Source: GCA-2726245 sp035513655
GTDB taxonomy: Bacteria > Planctomycetota > Planctomycetia > Pirellulales > Pirellulaceae
Direction of reading: 5' to 3'
Assembly: GCA_035513655.1 (NCBI GenBank)
Contig: DATKBV010000169.1
Location: 1-15,700, forward strand
Length of the DNA stretch: 15,700 nt
The stretch's first letter is position 1. Each line of letters begins with the position of its first letter. The translations under genes were made by a program, and so were the position numbers. This document shows positions 5,800 to 13,462 of the stretch, one piece after another. The notes under the pieces were generated by a model. That model was not told where the DNA came from. It saw only the letters and a list, made by a program, of their open reading frames with translations, and did no database searches.

Positions 5800-8700
5800 A
5801 TGGCCAAGGCACCAACACTTCCCACTACCCAGCGGGCATACACACTTCGACTGCGAGGCGTTGATCCCAATGACCAGTCTTGGCGCGACGCGCTATGGGC
5901 CACGCACGAAGCCGTCAACCGTGGGGCCAAGGTGTTTGGCGAATGGCTGCTGACTCTTCGCGGCGGGCTAAATCATAAGCTTGCGGACGAAGGTGCATCT
6001 GGGCAGCGTAAGGACCGTCGAATTTTACTGGCGCTTTCATGGCTGAGTGTCGAGGATGCCCACGGCGCGCCGCAGGATGAATCACTGATCGTGGCCAGGG
6101 GGACGGAATCCACCGACTGTCGATCGCATAAGCTATGCGATACTCTGGTGGAAATCCTCAAGGCGCGCAAACTCCCTATTGCCGAACTGGGAAATCCTCA
6201 ACAGCCGCCCGAACAACAGCCCGGAACCTGGCTGGGCGATTGCGTGCCGTCTCTCTCCGCCGCGATTCGTGAAGATGCTGTGTGGGTCAATCGGAGTGCG
6301 TCCTTCGATAAGGCTGCCCAGCAATGTAGATCCCTCACCCGCGATGTGGTGTGGGATTTTCTCGAACCATTTTTTGCCCAACCGGCAGCTTATTTGAAGC
6401 CCCAACGAACAGATACTGACGAGGTTGCCGACGGAGCGGCTAACGCGACTGACGAGAAGGCGAAAGACTTAGTTCAGAAGGCGGGGGGGTGGCTCAGTAA
6501 ACGCATGGGTAGTGGTTCAGGTGCAAATTTCACGAAAATGGCTGATGCGTACGAGGCGATTAATACTTGGGCGAAGAATACTGCAGTCCATGGATCGGGT
6601 CCTGAAATGCTCGCCAGTCTTGCCGATTACCTCAAATCGTTTTCGCCAACAGGTAAAGACGTGAATGGTGTTCTGTCGGTTATTAGCGGGCCGGGATACA
6701 AGAGCGCAACTCGCAATCACATTTCCAATTTAAACGAATTAGCATCCGTTTCACGCGACGATTTGACCAAGCTGGCAGAGGTGTGCGCCAAGGATGCTGT
6801 TACGAGCAAATCAAAAGTCGGCGGCAAGGGACCGCGTCCTTACGCTACTCTAATCTTGCAACAGGTTGAATCAGCTTGCGGCATAACATATCTACTGCCA
6901 GGCAGTTCAGCCCGGCATCGAGAATTCTCCGTCATGCTCGACCACGCTGCCCGACGTGTAAACGTCGCCCATTCATGGATTAAGAACGCCGAAGCAGAAC
7001 GCCGACAATTCGAGAACGACGCCCAGCGACTTCACAGTGTTCCTCTGGATGCGCTGGCTTGGCTGCAACAGTACTGCGATGAGCGAACTGGCTCCTCTGG
7101 TTCACGTGAAGAGTATCGCATCCGTCGGCGGGCCATTGACGGCTGGGATAAAATCCTGGGCCGCTGGTCTCACTCCGATTGCAAAGGTGCTGAAGACCGA
7201 ATTGCTGCTGCCCGTTTGCTTCAAGACGATCCAGAGATCGACAGATTCGGTGATATCCAGCTTTTCGAGGCCCTGGCGACCGAACATGCGATGTGCGTGT
7301 GGAACTCCGATGGGACCATCAATCCGCAACCCCTCAAAGATTTTGTCGCGGCCACCGAGGCCATCGCGAAAAAGAAACGGTTCAAGGTTCCTGCGTACCG
7401 CCATCCCGATCCGCTTCGCCATCCGGTGTTCACCGATTTCGGCAATTCCCGCTGGGGAATCGACTTTTCCGCCCATCGCGCTCCAGCGAAACTGAGTACA
7501 TTCATTGTCAAGTTGGATAAGCTCAAGGACGATCTTGCCAAAGCAGAAAAGCAACTCGCATCAGCCACAGTAGCCAGGCGATCCAAATGCCAAATGAAAG
7601 TTGAGCAACTGCGCGCCAAACTAGAGGGGGCAAGCAACGATCTGGCGAAACTTAAGGACCAATATCGGCATGAACTGAAACTCTGGAACGGGCGAACCGT
7701 TAACTCGACCCCGCTACGCTGGTCGTGCAAGCGCCTTACTTCAGACCTCGCCTTGAGTTCCGTGAATGGTACTTCGCACGATAACCTGACTGCGGTTTCG
7801 CGTGCCGACCGACTGGGCCGTGCATCCGCAAAAGTGAATAAGGCAGGTGCCGTGACGATTGCTGGGTTGTTCGAGCAAGATCACTGGAACGGCCGTCTTC
7901 AAGCCCCGCGTGCTCAGCTCGATGCCATCGCGCACTATGTGGATGATCATGGTTGGGATGCGAAGGCTCGCAAAATGCGGGATCGCATTTGCTGGCTAAT
8001 CAGCTTCTCCGCTGAACTAACTCAGTACGGGCCGTGGACGACCTATTGCGACGATTTTTCGGATGATGCCCTCTCCAAACCGTTCGTCTCCCGCAAGGGC
8101 GAGTATGCGGTTAAGCACGCAAGCAACGACCAACGCAAGGGGCACGCCAAGCTCATTCTTCCTCGCCTGCCCGGGCTCCGCGTTCTTTCCGTCGATCTTG
8201 GCCACCGACACGCAGCGGCGTGCGCTGTCTGGGAAGCGATCACTCGCGACCAATTGAATGAAGCTTGCGCCACCACCGGCGTTGCTCCACCATCAACCGG
8301 CATGATGTACTTGCACCTGAAGGGAACCAATTCTCGCGGCAAGCCAACGACAACGATATATCGCCGCATCGGGCCTGATTCGTTACCTGACTGTTCCCCT
8401 CATCCCGCTCCCTGGGCACGACTTGACCGGCAATTCCTCATTAAGCTTCAAGGGGAAGATCGTCCCGCAAGAAAGGCATCTCTCGAAGAAATCAAGGCGG
8501 TCGAAGATTTCGAACAGTGGGGTGGGCGAATCCGGCGCAGCGCCGATCCACCGCGTTCCCAAGCGGTCGATGTGCTCATGAACGACGCGGTTCGCACAGC
8601 TAGACTCGCTTTGGCGCGTCATGGCCGTCGCGCGCGGATAACCCACCGCCTAATCACAGACTCGCGGTCCCTTCCTGGCGATAGGCAAATCGTACTCGAC

Positions 8701-10218
8701 GAAGAGGGACGCATTAATCTCCTCACGGATATGCTTGCTGACTGGCACTCGTTGGCGACCGACAGCCGCTGGAACGACGAACTTGCTCGTCAACTATGGA
8801 ACGAGCGTATTGCTAATCTAACGCACGGATTCGAAATCGTAGGTCCGTCGTTAGCAGATATGGACGTCAAGCAATCACGACCAATTCGCCGCCAAGCGGA
8901 GGAAGCATTGCGGCAAGAACTAAGCCCACTCGCCAAAAGACTAGCCGGAGATGCGAACCTCCGACGGCAACTCCACGAGATCTGGGAAAGCCGCTGGGCG
9001 ACCGACGACGAACAGTGGCGTATGAAGCTCAAATGGCTATCCCGTTGGCTCATGCCTCGAGGTGGCCCACGGCGTGACGCCTCGCGACGCAACGTGGGCG
9101 GTTTGTCGTTGACACGAATCTCGACTCTCACCGAGTTCCGCCGCAAAGTGCAAGTCGGCTTCTTCACACGTCTGAAGCCCGACGGCGCGCGAGTAGAAAT
9201 CGGCACGCAGTTTGGACAAGCTACACTCCACTCGATACAGCGATTGAAGGAACAACGTGTCAAGCAACTGGCGAGCCGGCTTGTTGAGGCGGCTCTCGGG
9301 GTCGGCATCGAGCGCCATTCCGATAGCGGTCGCGACCTTGCCCGATCGCGGGATCTCAATGACGATCCTCGCTTTGCACCCTGCCATGCTGTGGTAATCG
9401 AGGATTTATCTCACTACCGGCCCGAGGAAACACGCACTCGCCGCGAAAATCGCGCTACGATGGATTGGAAAAGTGCCGAGGCACGAAAGCGGCTCGCCGA
9501 TCACTGTCGGCTCTACGGCCTGCATCTGCGGGACGTGAACCCGCAGTACACCAGCCGCCAAGACAGTCGCACAGGTGCGCCGGGCATGCGCTGCATTGAC
9601 GTCCCGTTAGCCGATTTTCTAGCCAAACCTTGGTGGCGCAAGCAGGTGGCTCAGGCCCAAAAGAAAGCCCTTGATAACAAAGGGGACGCTCGCGAACGAT
9701 ACCTGCTGGCCCTGGAAGCACAATGGGCAAACGCCAGTGATGCGGAGAAGGCGAACGCCAAACCGTTGCGCATCCCTGTCGGTGGAGGGGAGATATTTGT
9801 CTCTGCCGATAAAAAATCACCACTGTCAGCAGGTATTCAGGCCGACCTGAACGCGGCAGCCAATATCGGGCTACGTGCTCTGATGGACCCGGATTTTCCA
9901 GGCAAATGGTGGTACGTACCATGTGACCCGAAATTGAGAAAGCCGCTTCCCGACAAGGTCAAGGGAGCCATCCTTGACGAGGTTGGCACGCTTCAAACTA
10001 CCTCGTCTGAACCTGCCACGACGCCAAACCGAAAAGGAGGAGCAAAAAAAACGCCGGCTCCGAAAGAAGTTGTCCACCTTTGGCGCGACCCTGCGGCGAC
10101 AACTATTTTAGGAGTGGCGGGCGACGAAACTTGGCACGAGACACCCGCTTATTGGAATATAACGAAAGACCGAGTGATCAGAGTTCTTCGCACGCATTCC
10201 GGACTGCCGGAGGAATGA
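5800..10218 (+). CDS. cas12b: Type V CRISPR effector nuclease, large Cas12b (C2c1)-like protein
   Basis: RNA-guided DNA nuclease of 1472 residues. I chose the ATG at 5800 because TGGAG lies 8 bases upstream; an in-frame GTG at 5791 would add three residues. The N-terminus (YTLRLRG...LWATHEAVNRGAKVF) resembles the Cas12b wedge start (LKIEPNEEVKKGLWKTHEVLNHG in the Bacillus hisashii enzyme). EEYRIRRRAIDGWDKIL and HPDPLRHPVF at 440-550 match its middle region. A charged coiled coil at about 568-630 looks like an insertion. The RuvC parts are complete: D799 in LSVDLGHRHAAA, E1201 in VIEDLSHYRPEETRTRREN and D1349 in QADLNAAANIG. The nuclease-lobe stretch PQYTSRQDSRTGAPGMRC between RuvC II and III and the final LWRDP also match. 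Characterised Cas12b proteins are near 1100 residues, so this one is unusually long. No adaptation gene is adjacent. A separate V subtype close to V-B is possible. Confidence 0.85.
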   Translation: MAKAPTLPTTQRAYTLRLRGVDPNDQSWRDALWATHEAVNRGAKVFGEWLLTLRGGLNHKLADEGASGQRKDRRILLALSWLSVEDAHGAPQDESLIVARGTESTDCRSHKLCDTLVEILKARKLPIAELGNPQQPPEQQPGTWLGDCVPSLSAAIREDAVWVNRSASFDKAAQQCRSLTRDVVWDFLEPFFAQPAAYLKPQRTDTDEVADGAANATDEKAKDLVQKAGGWLSKRMGSGSGANFTKMADAYEAINTWAKNTAVHGSGPEMLASLADYLKSFSPTGKDVNGVLSVISGPGYKSATRNHISNLNELASVSRDDLTKLAEVCAKDAVTSKSKVGGKGPRPYATLILQQVESACGITYLLPGSSARHREFSVMLDHAARRVNVAHSWIKNAEAERRQFENDAQRLHSVPLDALAWLQQYCDERTGSSGSREEYRIRRRAIDGWDKILGRWSHSDCKGAEDRIAAARLLQDDPEIDRFGDIQLFEALATEHAMCVWNSDGTINPQPLKDFVAATEAIAKKKRFKVPAYRHPDPLRHPVFTDFGNSRWGIDFSAHRAPAKLSTFIVKLDKLKDDLAKAEKQLASATVARRSKCQMKVEQLRAKLEGASNDLAKLKDQYRHELKLWNGRTVNSTPLRWSCKRLTSDLALSSVNGTSHDNLTAVSRADRLGRASAKVNKAGAVTIAGLFEQDHWNGRLQAPRAQLDAIAHYVDDHGWDAKARKMRDRICWLISFSAELTQYGPWTTYCDDFSDDALSKPFVSRKGEYAVKHASNDQRKGHAKLILPRLPGLRVLSVDLGHRHAAACAVWEAITRDQLNEACATTGVAPPSTGMMYLHLKGTNSRGKPTTTIYRRIGPDSLPDCSPHPAPWARLDRQFLIKLQGEDRPARKASLEEIKAVEDFEQWGGRIRRSADPPRSQAVDVLMNDAVRTARLALARHGRRARITHRLITDSRSLPGDRQIVLDEEGRINLLTDMLADWHSLATDSRWNDELARQLWNERIANLTHGFEIVGPSLADMDVKQSRPIRRQAEEALRQELSPLAKRLAGDANLRRQLHEIWESRWATDDEQWRMKLKWLSRWLMPRGGPRRDASRRNVGGLSLTRISTLTEFRRKVQVGFFTRLKPDGARVEIGTQFGQATLHSIQRLKEQRVKQLASRLVEAALGVGIERHSDSGRDLARSRDLNDDPRFAPCHAVVIEDLSHYRPEETRTRRENRATMDWKSAEARKRLADHCRLYGLHLRDVNPQYTSRQDSRTGAPGMRCIDVPLADFLAKPWWRKQVAQAQKKALDNKGDARERYLLALEAQWANASDAEKANAKPLRIPVGGGEIFVSADKKSPLSAGIQADLNAAANIGLRALMDPDFPGKWWYVPCDPKLRKPLPDKVKGAILDEVGTLQTTSSEPATTPNRKGGAKKTPAPKEVVHLWRDPAATTILGVAGDETWHETPAYWNITKDRVIRVLRTHSGLPEE

Positions 10219-10247
10219 TTGTGCGTTGGACTGAAGGCCGCTATAAT
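10219..10247 (+). promoter_or_regulatory. Sigma70-like promoter candidate for the tracrRNA
   Basis: A perfect TATAAT at 10242-10247 lies 17 bases downstream of TTGTGC (10219-10224), which directly follows the effector stop codon. The -35 matches only the TTG. Transcription would start near 10254, just before the first hairpin of the predicted tracrRNA. Confidence 0.5.
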
Positions 10248-10253
10248 CCGGCT

Positions 10254-10335
10254 AATCCGCTACAGGCGGAGGGAATTCCGTGTACGTGTCTTCCCCTTCA
10301 ATGGGCTTGGCACACGGGGTCTATCACTTGGCCGT
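10254..10335 (+). ncRNA. Candidate tracrRNA
   Basis: The order of elements follows characterised type V-B guide RNAs. First a 5' hairpin, TCCGC 10256-10260 with GCGGA 10266-10270. Then a stem CCGTGT 10278-10283 with ACACGG 10312-10317. Inside its loop lie GTGTC (10286-10290), exactly complementary to the repeat's 3' end GACAC, and a small CCC/GGG hairpin (10293-10305). Directly after the stem comes an anti-repeat, GGTCTATCACTTGGCC (10318-10333). It pairs with repeat bases 16-31 at 14 of 16 positions (13 Watson-Crick, one G-U). The predicted RNA is about 80 nt. The 3' end is not defined; no clear terminator follows. The orientation implies crRNA transcription on the plus strand. Confidence 0.7.
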
Positions 10336-10586
10336 CCTAACGCGGTCGTTGCTGTTTGGCAATTTGGCCGGCATATTCGTCGCCGTGCGAGAAGCCGGAT
10401 TTTCGCCCGCGAGCGGGAGGGTGGTGCTTGGGTTGCCGGGCATACTCGCGTTATCACAAATCGTTTCGGCTATGGGGTTTGTGCGATGTGTACTTCATTC
10501 CGTTGGTCTACGACTGCTCTCCCAATGTTTCGCACTCGCGAAGATCATTGCAACTGTAAGTCAGTAAAGAGCTTGCAGTGCGGGCT
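10336..10586 (+). promoter_or_regulatory. Presumed CRISPR leader region
   Basis: The 250 bases between the tracrRNA candidate and the first repeat. Hydrophobic reading frames cross it, but none has a start signal or recognisable domain. Weak inverted repeats occur (CCCGC/GCGGG near 10407-10418). The tracrRNA-based orientation puts the leader here, upstream of repeat 1, but I could not pick a convincing array promoter or any integration-anchoring motif. Confidence 0.4.
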
Positions 10587-11485
10587 GCCGGAGAGTTCGC
10601 TGGCTATGTGATCGACCGACACGCGGCCTCTCGAACTGCGGTCCTGGGACACGCTAAGCCGGAGAGTTCGCTGGCTATGTGATCGACCGACACCTCGGTG
10701 CCCGGAAGGCTGTTCTTTGTCCCGAGGTGGCCGGAGAGTTCGCTGGCTATGTGATCGACCGACACCACGCTATCGCCGTAGGCCACGATCGGCGCGGAGA
10801 CGCCGGAGAGTTCGCTGGCTATGTGATCGACCGACACGAAGGGCAGTCCGCTTGCTTCCATGATGTCATTGAGCCGGAGAGTTCGCTGGCTATGTGATCG
10901 ACCGACACCAGGCGGCGAAGCTCGCGATAGGCGATCACAAGAACGCCGGAGAGTTCGCTGGCTATGTGATCGACCGACACTAGTCTTCATTCATGATCGC
11001 GATGGACTTCAAATCGCCGGAGAGTTCGCTGGCTATGTGATCGACCGACACCTCCGGCTGACGTTCCGTTTCCGTTCGCCAACGACGGCCGGAGAGTTCG
11101 CTGGCTATGTGATCGACCGACACATTAAACTCATCCTCCTAATCTTGCTGGTATCCGCGCCGCCGGAGAGTTCGCTGGCTATGTGATCGACCGACACAAC
11201 TCTCTCTATTTCAAGGACGAAAGACATGCTAGGCCGGAGAGTTCGCTGGCTATGTGATCGACCGACACGTACGGCGCGAGCAATGCGATTCACTTGAAAC
11301 GCGAGCCGGAGAGTTCGCTGGCTATGTGATCGACCGACACGCTGTTGTGTCCTCGTCTGTATGTATTATCGCCATATGCCGGAGAGTTCGCTGGCTATGT
11401 GATCGACCGACACCCTCCGTGTTGTAGTTACTCAGTTCCCATCACAGTTGCCGGAGAGTTCGCTGGCTATGTGATCGACCGACAC
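10587..11485 (+). CRISPR. CRISPR array, 13 repeats and 12 spacers
   Basis: Thirteen repeats of 36 bp, starting GCCGGAGAGTTCGCTGGC and ending TATGTGATCGACCGACAC, at 10587, 10658, 10730, 10802, 10873, 10945, 11016, 11088, 11162, 11233, 11305, 11378 and 11450. All thirteen read identically, including the last. The twelve spacers are 35-38 bp (35, 36, 36, 35, 36, 35, 36, 38, 35, 36, 37, 36) and all differ. The repeat's 3' ACAC end resembles V-B repeats, which end in CAC. The spacer lengths also fit type V. I found no protospacer for any spacer in this window. Confidence 0.98.
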
Positions 11486-11536
11486 TCGCGATCGGTGGTG
11501 GGGAATACCGTCTGGCTCCAGCGTCAGTTGTTAAAG

Positions 11537-11582
11537 TGCCCTCGCTGGGAATCGAACCCAGGCTTCGACCTTCGCAGAGTCG
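11537..11582 (-). pseudogene. 3' half of a tRNA (anticodon arm to acceptor), possible attachment site
   Basis: Read on the minus strand: anticodon stem CGACT/GGTCG with loop CTGCGAA (anticodon would be GCG, Arg), a 4-base variable region, T arm CTGGG-TTCGATT-CCCAG, then acceptor 3' strand CGAGGGC and discriminator A. No CCA is encoded. Upstream on that strand there is no D arm and no GCCCTCG to pair with the acceptor, so only the 3' half exists. Such halves are typical products of integration of islands into tRNA genes. It begins 52 bases past the last CRISPR repeat. Confidence 0.65.
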
Positions 11583-11698
11583 CGGGCGGGTGATGCTCGG
11601 GTTATCGGTGTCGCTCGTCGGACGGTCATAGTAAAGTAAGCGGTCGAGCAAATGGCGGTGAATCGTGCTGAGCATAAGCAACTTGGAGAGACAACTGA

Positions 11699-12532
11699 AT
11701 GATGAACCACAACATCACGCGTCTGGTTTGTGCCGTGGCATCGCTGTGGCTTTGTACTGTCGGGCAAGTCACCGCCGCCGACCAACCGACTGCCGCCCCC
11801 GTCAAGACGCTGATCCTGCCCGGTGAAGCCTTCTTGGTCGACGGTCGGCCAGCGTTCATTCTGTGGCCGCCGGAGGAAAAACGACAGAAGCCGCAACCGT
11901 GGATCATGTACACGCCCACACTGCCGCCATATCCCGACAGCCATGAAAAATGGATGCACGAACGGTTCGTCGCGGCTGGCGTCGCCGTGGCAGGTATTGA
12001 CGTTGGCGAAGCGTACGGTAGCCCGGCGGGCCAGAAGCATTTCACGGCCCTGTATCACGAATTGACCGAGAACCGTGGCTTCGCCGCCAAACCCTGTCTG
12101 CTGGGACGCAGTCGCGGCGGACTGTGGGTCAGCAGTTGGGCGATTCACAATGTGGACAAAGTGGCTGGCATCGCGGGCATTTATCCGGTGTTCGATTTGC
12201 GGACCTATCCGGGATTGAACCGAGCCGCGCCGGCTTACGGACTCCAGCCCGACGAACTGGCAGCTAAGCTCGACGAGTACAATCCTATCGCGCGGATCAA
12301 TGTCCTGGCCGAAGCGAAAGTACCCGTGTTTATCATTCATGGTGACGCCGACAACGTAGTGCCGCTGAAAGAAAACTCGGCGACGCTTTTCGAGCGTTAC
12401 AAACAAGCCAACGCCGGAGATGCTGTCGAACTGGTTGTCGTCGAAGGACAAGGTCACAACTTTTGGCCAGGCTTCTTTCGTTGCCAAGAGCTTGTCGATT
12501 TCGCGATTCGAAGAGCGAAGGCTGCCGATTAG
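11699..12532 (+). CDS. Secreted alpha/beta hydrolase
   Basis: A 277-residue protein. The ATG at 11699 has GGAG 10 bases upstream; a second ATG follows at once. Residues 1-27 form a signal peptide (hydrophobic LVCAVASLWLCTVG, cleavage after VTAA), so it is exported. The catalytic triad can be read: nucleophile S138 in GRSRGG (GxSxG), D218 in HGDADNVVP (HGxxDxxVP) and H253 in GQGHNFW. IMYTPTLPPYPDSHEKWM and VAVAGIDVGEAYG match the early strands and turn of the fold. It resembles the esterase/acetyl-xylan-type hydrolases that planctomycetes secrete in large numbers. Substrate unknown. It is a single gene on its strand and does not look linked to the CRISPR locus. Confidence 0.85.
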   Translation: MMNHNITRLVCAVASLWLCTVGQVTAADQPTAAPVKTLILPGEAFLVDGRPAFILWPPEEKRQKPQPWIMYTPTLPPYPDSHEKWMHERFVAAGVAVAGIDVGEAYGSPAGQKHFTALYHELTENRGFAAKPCLLGRSRGGLWVSSWAIHNVDKVAGIAGIYPVFDLRTYPGLNRAAPAYGLQPDELAAKLDEYNPIARINVLAEAKVPVFIIHGDADNVVPLKENSATLFERYKQANAGDAVELVVVEGQGHNFWPGFFRCQELVDFAIRRAKAAD

Positions 12533-12749
12533 TTCGAAGCAGCTCACAGTGGGAACGCACGTCACATAGACTAGGGCTAATATCACTACGCGAGCCCTCA
12601 GTGATCACGACGCTGGGAGTGGAGTTCGTCGGTCAGCAAACGCGAGATTGCGGTTTTCGCTTCCGATCTCGTCCAGTGTCCGAGAGAACGCCGAGGGTGC
12701 CGTTCTCTTGTCAGGCGATTTGCTGGGGGCATAGTCAGGCACTCACACA

Positions 12750-12935
12750 TCACTTCGCTAGTCGCCAAGTGCCGTCCTCCGAGATAGCCTTGATGCGCAG
12801 CCTCGCACGATGCAATGAGGATCGCGAAAGCCCGCGTTTCATGCCTGTTTCCATCACGTCAGCGGCTCGTCGTGGCTTCGCAAGATAGACGCTGAGAAAC
12901 TCTGCCGCTTCCAACACGGCTGACGCTCGCGCCCG
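12750..12935 (-). pseudogene. C-terminal remnant of an AAA/primase-type replication protein
   Basis: The last 61 codons of a minus-strand frame read ARASAVLEAAEFLSVYL, RRAADVMETGMKRGLSRSSL, HRARLRIKAISEDGTWRLAK. This is the pattern of the winged-helix end of RepA-like AAA ATPases and primase-helicases of plasmids and phages (AExFLxxxLxxGPxxAxxVxxxAxxxGIsxxTLxRAKxxLGV....W.L; recalled pattern). The upstream 260 bases of the same frame lose this character and run into the MITE-like repeat, so the ATPase domain is gone. It is probably a relic of a lost mobile element. Confidence 0.5.
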
Positions 12936-13174
12936 TTGCTGTATACTGGAAGTTTCTGCCGCCGTGAACACGAGTTGGGAGATAGTACACAGTGGTACAT
13001 TCTGATTGGCCAGACTGTTCAACTCCGCACTATTGCTGAGACTGAAACGAATCAGCCCCTTTTCAAACTTGGCGTGCGTTCTCTGGCCAGTGGTGTGAGT
13101 GAACCACAACTCGACGTTTTGGACTATTTGACGCATGTGCCGCTTAACGACGGCAGGATTCGCATCTGTCAGCA

Positions 13175-13264
13175 AAGTAGGGTGGGCTGTGCGCACCAAT
13201 GGTGACTGCGACCGAAGCGAGTGACCGGTGCAGCGATAAATGGTGGGCGAAGCCCACCCTACTT
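13175..13264. repeat. MITE-like palindromic repeat element, 90 bp
   Basis: AAGTAGGGTGGGCT (13175-13188) and AGCCCACCCTACTT (13251-13264) are perfect 14-bp inverted termini. The interior contains GCGCACCAATGGTGACTGCGACCG and AAATGGTGGGCGAAGCCC, giving further internal pairing. No coding capacity. Short palindromes with GGGTGGGC / GCCCACCC ends are frequent between genes in planctomycetes (recall). It supplies the artificial start MVRTAHPTLL of a neighbouring minus-strand frame. Confidence 0.7.
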
Positions 13265-13423
13265 ACTTTGAAGACGTGAAACAATTCGTCAAGCGTGGTT
13301 GCAATTTCCATCGTCGCCGCCGAGAAGGCAAGCTTAGCCGCAAGAAGCAAGCGACCGCCGTTGGACGCCAGGCACCACCTTCTTCGGCTCGGACAGTCAG
13401 CGCGGCGCGACATCGCCGAAACA

Positions 13424-13446
13424 CCGGTCCAGAAAACCTGGACCGG
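13424..13446 (-). terminator. Hairpin terminator candidate of the CxxCH protein gene
   Basis: CCGGTCCAG (13424-13432) and CTGGACCGG (13438-13446) form a perfect 9-bp stem with a 5-base loop, 16 bases past the stop codon of the minus-strand gene. On the minus strand only TGTTTC follows, not a full T-run, so termination would be weak or bidirectional. Confidence 0.5.
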
Positions 13447-13462
13447 CCACCGGCGCGAAATC

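Noticed and set aside
10226..10231. TTGGAC as the -35 box for the TATAAT at 10242
   Set aside because: The spacing is only 10 bases; TTGTGC at 10219 gives 17.
10503..10524. Second anti-repeat-like sequence GGTCTACGAC
   Set aside because: Only about 7 of 10 positions match and no guide-like stems surround it, unlike the candidate at 10318.
10280..10567. A 95-codon hydrophobic frame between effector and array
   Set aside because: It overlaps the tracrRNA candidate and leader, has no ribosome site and no recognisable domain.
10694..10729. Spacer 2 begins CTCGG and ends CCGAGGTG, making a palindrome with the repeat's last CAC
   Set aside because: A single spacer; most likely chance from the target sequence.
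10604..11593. Several reading frames across the CRISPR array encoding repeated GEFAGYVIDRH or SVDHIASELSG peptides
   Set aside because: They are translations of the 36-bp repeats with spacers between them; there is no independent gene signal.
11530..11640. A complete tRNA gene on the minus strand
   Set aside because: There is no D arm and no 5' acceptor strand able to pair with CGAGGGC; only the 3' half is present.
11531..12586. A 351-codon minus-strand frame opposite the alpha/beta hydrolase
   Set aside because: The plus-strand frame has a signal peptide, a catalytic triad and a ribosome site; the minus frame is its shadow.
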